Assembly (NCBI GenBank): GCA_032821775.1
Contig: JAVLRN010000003.1
Coordinates: forward strand, 3,720,001 to 3,784,000
Source of the DNA: Sanguinoderma infundibulare
Lineage: Eukaryota > Basidiomycota > Agaricomycetes > Polyporales > Polyporaceae
Length of the DNA stretch: 64,000 nucleotides
Direction of reading: 5' to 3'
In this document: one piece after another, positions 59,415 through 64,000 of the stretch
How the letters are laid out: each line of letters starts with the position of its first letter
Numbering within the stretch: the first letter of the stretch is position 1
Made by a program: the position numbers and the translations under genes
Notes under the pieces: generated by a model
The model's input: the letters and a program-made list of their open reading frames with translations, nothing else
Told to the model about the DNA's origin: nothing
The model's database searches: none

Positions 59415-59983
59415 ATGCACGTCCCAGTGCCAGACCTCACACCATTCCCAGGAAGGCTACCAGTATGGCCCCTGATGACCATCCCGTTGGGCGTGCAATT
59501 ACACCATGTCCAAAAAGGCTACACCCATGTACTCTGCGCACCGAATGACTTCGTGTTCCCACCTGTACCGCAAGGGAGAGCGGAGTTCAGGATCTTGGTA
59601 CGTCGCGTCCGTTGGTGGTTTTTCGACTTGCGTCTGATTTCTGGGTGTAGTGGCCTGGATACGCGCATATGGACCAGACATTCAACATCCCGATGTCCAT
59701 CAACCACCACCCGATAACGCGCTGGGAGCTGGCCCAACATGTGGTCATGTTTTACGCGCAGTTCTGGGAGGTGAGTTAGGTCACGTGAGCGTGGTGTGAG
59801 GCTGGCGTTAAACATGGCTCTGCCCGGTATTTGCAGCAGGCACAACGCGCGAACGTCTCCCGGGGCAACGAGCACTGGGACATCAAGCGGTTTGAATGGA
59901 ACGACCTCATCCTAGTCTCCATCTCCAATCAACAGGGCCATGACGCGGTTTTCCAGGCCGTGGTTGAGGCAGCACGCCCATAA
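59415..59983 (+). CDS. Small hypothetical protein
   Basis: Three exons read cleanly: MHVPVPDLTPFPGRLPVWPL to FRIL, then WPGYAHMDQTFNIPMSINHH and MFYAQFWE, then QAQRANVSRGNEHWDIKRFE, ending FQAVVEAARP before TAA at 59981. Both introns are 55-65 bases with GT-AG ends. The product is about 150 residues. The ITRWELA..V..FYA.FW and W.DL.LVSI layout recalls small uncharacterised proteins common in polypores (DUF6699-like), but I am not sure of the family. No signal peptide or membrane segment. Confidence 0.6.
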
Positions 59984-60569
59984 ACTCCTGGCACGCTCCC
60001 GCACGCGTTCCTTGCCGTGGTATACGTTATTTGGTATTTATACACCATTCTCCATCCTGTAAAACGCCCTTCCGCTTCATTCTAAGCCTCGTAATTCTGC
60101 ATCGCTAGGTTGTCATTAGTCGCGCGAAGCCGCATGTTGTACCTTTTATAGCGTACTTGCCCTCTACTACTAGTAGTTTAGATACTTATAGTTGCACAGA
60201 CACTTCCTAAAATTTACGCGTTGTGTCTCACCAGACCACTCCGTTGCCGGACACCTGACGCTTGAGGATATCCCGACCGGGACTTGCTGACTCTGCACTG
60301 TCCCGGCCGGGTTTGCCGACGTTCTTGAAGATGCCGCACGTTCAACATACCACGGCCATTTGTGCAAGCAGTGGTTGCATGCCGAAAGTCAATTCCGCGA
60401 TCGAGCGCCCTTTCAGTTAAGCTTGTGGGACAGGGCCGTCTCAACGCGTATGCGCGCCGAGTTCGGCGGCACCGAGCCTGCCTGGTAAATGTTCGCGGGG
60501 GTCAGATATATAACTGGTTCGCCGGCGTTTGGGCCTGCAAAAACCAATATCGCCCGACGACGACGTCAG
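59984..60569. other. Intergenic, upstream of the aldo-keto reductase
   Basis: It contains the 3' flank of the small gene and the promoter of the reductase. No coding signal. Confidence 0.4.
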
Positions 60570-60577
60570 TATATAAG
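60570..60577 (+). promoter_or_regulatory. TATA box of the aldo-keto reductase gene
   Basis: TATATAAG is placed 55 bases before the start codon at 60625, following a cgacgtcagt segment that could bind a bZIP factor. Confidence 0.6.
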
Positions 60578-60624
60578 GGCACCCGGGGCCTTGAGTACTG
60601 CACACCGTTTGAGATCACGACAGC

Positions 60625-62466
60625 CATGAGCGACGCGACGGTGCCCGAACTCCCGAGCAAGAAGGTACCCTACGGTGCGTGTCATCTCTTCCGTACCACG
60701 ACTCGCATCCCCAGCGCATCGTGTACTGGTTTGACTTGAAAACCCCACTGCAGTCTACCTCGGAAAGTCCGGCCTGAAGGTGTCCAAGGCCATCCTCGGG
60801 TGCATGACCTACGGCGGTGGCGAGTGGATGGGCTGGCAGTGGCTCGTCGACGAGGAGGAGGCGATCAGGCACATCAAATACGCGTGCGTCGACCTTCACC
60901 CTCCCTTCTCCGTTCACGAACAGAGCTGAGGCGGGATGAGTTGGAATGGCAGGTACGACTGCGGGATCCAGACGTTCGACACCGCGCCGGTGTACTCGAA
61001 CGGGCTCTCCGAGACCATCCTCGGTAAGGCGATCAAGCAGCTCGGCCTCCCGCGCGACGAGATCGTCGTCATGACCAAGGCACGTCGCTCTCGCTCCCGC
61101 CCCTGAGTCCTGACTCCCTGAACTTGCTCGTAACGGTCGTGGATGCGAACGTGAACTGGGCATCGCAGTTCGGTGGGCCAGTCATGCACGGCCGGGAGGT
61201 GATGCGCGACATGGACGTGGCGGACAGGAAGGGGTACGTCAACCAGTACGGCATGAGCCGCAAGGCGAGTCGCGTTTCGCGAGAGATGCAGTGGTCGGCT
61301 GACGGGTCGCGCGGCAGTTCATCCACGCGAGCGTGCGCGACAGCCTGAAGCGGCTCCAGCTGGATTACATCGACGTGTTGCAGTGTGAGCGAAGCGTCCC
61401 ACATGGCGCCGCAAGAGGGACCGTACTCACGTTCGGCAGGTCACCGGCTCATCCCCGGTCAATCGATGGAAGAGATGGTGAGTCCGAGTCGGACACAGGC
61501 ACGCGGTTGACCCAGAGCTGGCGCCAGATGAACGCGCTGCACGAGCTGGTCCAACAAGGTCTTGTGCGGTACATCGGGATGAGCTCCTGCTATGCTTGGG
61601 AATGTGAGTATATGCCCGCATGGATACATGGCCCTGCTTTGATGCTCACCCTCGGTATGATACGCTAGTCCACGTCATGCAAAGTGCGTAGCTGGACGTG
61701 GTATGAGGAAGCTGACGACCAAGCCCCGTGCAGACTACGCGATCACTCACAACCTGACCCCGTTCATCTCCATGCAAAACCACCACAGCTTGATCTACCG
61801 CGAGGAGGAGCGGGAGATGTTCCCGACCTTGAAGGTGAGCCCGACGCCACCATCAGGCGCCACGCTAGTGAAGCGATTACTTGTAGCACTTCGGCGTGTC
61901 CGCGATCCCGTGGTCGTCGCTTGGCCGCGGTCTGCTCTGTAGGCCGTGGAAGAACTCGAAGGACAGTAAGCGTAGCGAGACCGATTGGTGAGTCTGCATA
62001 TAGCTGGTAAGATGGTGTCATACTGAGAACGATGTAGGTTCACGGTGAACTATGGGAATGACCCTTCGCTTGAGGCCATCGTGAACCGGCGAGCCTTGGA
62101 TTTCGGCGAAAAGCAACAAGAAAGCTGACCTAAGAATATGTAGTGTCGAGGAGATCGCCATCAAGAGGGATATCAGTATGGCACAGGTTGCCTTTGCGTG
62201 GGAGACGTCCATGAGTGGTGCGTGCCTGCCTTGGGATGAAGTTGATCCCAAGTCTGACTTCGTCAAATCAGTCGTCGCTGCGCCCATCATTGGCACGACG
62301 AATCTCCGCAACCTGAAGGACATCGTCGGTAAGCTTCTGCACAAGCCATGAAGAACGCCACAGTCGACTTACGACACTCATAGATGGCATTGACGTCAAG
62401 CTGACTGAGGAAGAGATCAAGTATCTAGAGGAACCATACCGCCCAATGAAGATTCTAGGGCACTAA
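60625..62466 (+). CDS. Aldo-keto reductase (aryl-alcohol dehydrogenase-like)
   Basis: About nine exons. The start is MSDATVPELPSKKVPY, then YLGKSGLKVSKAILGCMTYG. The catalytic region FDTAPVYSNGLSETILG carries Asp and Tyr of the AKR tetrad. LGLPRDEIVVMTK supplies the Lys. VRDSLKRLQLDYIDVLQC is followed by a short exon HRLIPGQSMEEM that supplies the His. ALHELVQQGLVRYIGMSSCY comes next, then NLTPFISMQNHHSLIYRE, EEREMFPTLK, FGVSAIPWSSLGRGLL, DISMAQVAFAWE, APIIGTTNLRNLKDIV and the end EPYRPMKILGH. Such enzymes reduce aryl aldehydes with NADPH in the cytosol and take part in lignin-aromatic metabolism in wood-decay fungi. Substrate not predictable. No break was found. Confidence 0.85.
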
Positions 62467-62651
62467 GCGACGCTCCCGTGGACAGGGCACTGTATTCGCA
62501 CAATTTCAGTAGATGGATGTGCGGAGAAGGTTGACGGTATGATACTGCGAAACGCAGCCGAATAAATCAGCATACACGGTATCATCGTACGGAGAGAAAC
62601 TCACCAAATATGATAATACATCTTCCCCAACAACATAAGCGAGCGAACTGC
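62467..62651. other. Convergent 3' spacer
   Basis: The reductase (+) and Tma22 (-) genes converge here with only 185 bases between stop codons. Confidence 0.6.
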
Positions 62652-63796
62652 TCAGCTGCCCCCCTTTTTCCCCTTCTCCTCCACCTGAACGATGTTGTCC
62701 TTCGGTACGCTCTTCAGCAGCCCGACGCCCTCCTCGATCATCTCCACAATCTCGTCGCTCACGTCGCCCTGAACGACGATCTCGTCGAACCCTTGTACGT
62801 TCTTGGTGACCGACGCGCCCGTCGCGAACTTCTGTGCGAAGAACTTCGCGGCCTTCTTCAGGTCGACGTCTGCGCACGACATCGAATGGATGTTCCAGTG
62901 AGATAAGGAAAGAGGACAATGACGCACCGAACGCCTCAAGGCCGTGTACAGCGGTTACGTGCTTGCGCTTGTTCCGCTCTATCCGCTTGATCGTCACCTG
63001 CATGCGAAGTCAACCAACATGCTGTATGCGGAGGAACGGATAGAGATCGGCTTGTACTTGTGATGCCTGCCGCGGACACTTTCAGTCAGTCACGGTGCCG
63101 ATAGTCTTAAGGTACTAATGAGCGCACCAGTTTCTTCTTCAGCGCAGCGTCCGCCTTCGCCTCAGCCTTGGCCTCCTTCTTCGCCGTGTCCTTCTCCAGC
63201 TTCTCCTGTGCCTCCAGGCTCAGCGTCCCAATTTTAGCCTGCAGAGCCTCTGCACGACCCGATCGACGTTAACATCAGCGAGACAACATGACGATGCATG
63301 ATCCGACCCCGGGCCGCATCAGCAAAAGTTCACTTCCCTGACTTGTCCCTGATAGTTCCTGAGCTTCCTGAGGGGCCTCCTAAGCGATTCAGAGCGCCGT
63401 CAGGCTCTCAGGCTGGTCTACTCAGGGACCTGCCTGGGAGCCTGACACGATTTGTCGCGCTTACACTGGGCATCAGGAAGCCTCAGGAGCCGTCAGGTAA
63501 GTGAGCTTTTGCTGATGGCCCGCGCGACTAGTACTCGCAGGCCGAAAGGAAAGGATACACACCTTCGGAGTAGAACCGGTCGTAGAGCACCCGGTCCGTC
63601 TTCTGCAGCCACTCTTTACACCTCGTCAGGCTTGACCCGAACTCGCAGTACTCCACAGGGTATGAGCATACTGCCGGGATGCGCACGATGTTAGAGATGT
63701 TCGTTCATTGGGTGGGGTCGCATCACCTTCACAGTACAGGACCTGCTTGGGGACAATCGCTTCAGACGTTGATGCTCCGGCTTCTGCGCTCGCCAT
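62652..63796 (-). CDS. TMA22: Density-regulated protein homologue (Tma22/DENR), SUI1 domain
   Basis: The minus strand encodes [20 protein letters not shown], then YCE and after an intron [18 protein letters not shown], then [19 protein letters not shown]. After a long intron comes [20 protein letters not shown], with a Lys/Ala-rich helix. The SUI1 domain follows: [20 protein letters not shown], then [39 protein letters not shown] and the end [15 protein letters not shown]. This is the full DENR/Tma22 order, including the N-terminal Cys-containing zinc-binding segment. With Tma20/MCT-1 the protein removes deacylated tRNA from post-termination 40S subunits and aids re-initiation. It looks intact. 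One intron (about 63255-63563) carries a MITE. Confidence 0.9.
63310..63522. mobile_element. MITE in an intron of TMA22
   Basis: A 213-base element with near-perfect inverted ends: left CGGGCCGCATCAGCAAAAG, right (reverse complement) CGGGCCATCAGCAAAAGC, with similarity continuing through tcacttccctgac. The interior is rich in cctgagg/cctcagg words. It has no coding capacity. It lies in the intron between the FYSEG and EALQAK exons. A target duplication is not evident. Confidence 0.78.
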
Positions 63797-64000
63797 GTTG
63801 ATTATTTGGTCCGTCTGAAGGGTTGTATACACCGAGGGTAGAGATGAGAGAAAGCTGGGAGTGCAGTCGAGGCTGAAGCGAGGCAGGTTCGAGGCAGATT
63901 AAGATCGTGAACCTTATCTAATCTTATCTGTCTCTCGCCGCTTTCAAGTTGTCCCGCTTGTGTCCCGCAGAAGAGTATGATGGCAGAGGTTTGATACACA
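63797..64000. other. Upstream region of TMA22
   Basis: Promoter-side sequence up to the window edge, containing cttatctaatcttatctgtc. No gene recognised. Confidence 0.4.

Noticed and set aside
63310..63522. Clear target duplication for the MITE
   Set aside because: Flanks ccgaccc and cgcgact share only short words. No convincing duplication can be stated.

Overview
The window is nuclear DNA of a filamentous basidiomycete, most likely an Agaricomycete and plausibly a polypore. Genes are GC-rich and split by many 45-70 base GT-AG introns. The gene families are typical of that group: MFS transporter, copper radical oxidase remnants, F-box-like expansions, KDZ and Plavaka transposases, and TET/JBP-like dioxygenases. 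Intact conserved genes sit mainly at the two ends. The centre, about 20 to 58.5 kb, is dominated by mobile DNA.

Region 1 (1-20 kb). Three members of one F-box-like family share an exon layout (about 1.2-2.6 kb, 3.2-4.6 kb, 12.1-13.3 kb). Among them lie an MFS transporter (5.1-7.2 kb) and a DUF1963/YwqG-like gene (8.2-9.3 kb). From 9.4 to 14.7 kb there is a pseudogene graveyard: a copper radical (glyoxal) oxidase whose halves now point in opposite directions, a mitochondrial-type methionyl-tRNA synthetase relic, and a diverged duplicated block. A secreted proline-rich repeat protein follows at 16.6-17.5 kb.

Region 2 (20-25 kb). A fourth F-box-like copy is split by a DNA element of about 3.95 kb with terminal inverted repeats. 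Instead of a transposase it carries fragments of host-type genes: histone H2A, an F-BAR-domain protein, and a TFIP11-like splicing factor.

Region 3 (27.0-49.4 kb). A giant element of about 22.4 kb has matching termini and inverted arms over 2 kb long. The arms hold tRNA-like units and tandem repeats of about 219 bases. The core encodes a KDZ transposase, a TET/JBP-like 2-oxoglutarate/Fe(II) dioxygenase that looks intact, and several accessory proteins. The transposase and two accessory genes carry apparent lesions. This is the most interesting system in the window: a transposon carrying a putative DNA-base-modifying enzyme.

Region 4 (50-58.6 kb). A Plavaka-type transposase gene is followed by a DUF6698-like gene with an RS-rich start. 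GC-rich minisatellites lie beside both.

Region 5 (59-64 kb). A small hypothetical gene, an aldo-keto reductase with a clear TATA box, and the conserved translation factor Tma22/DENR, whose intron carries a 213-base MITE.

All assignments come from reading the translated sequence and from remembered family patterns. No database search was run, and exon borders were inferred by eye.
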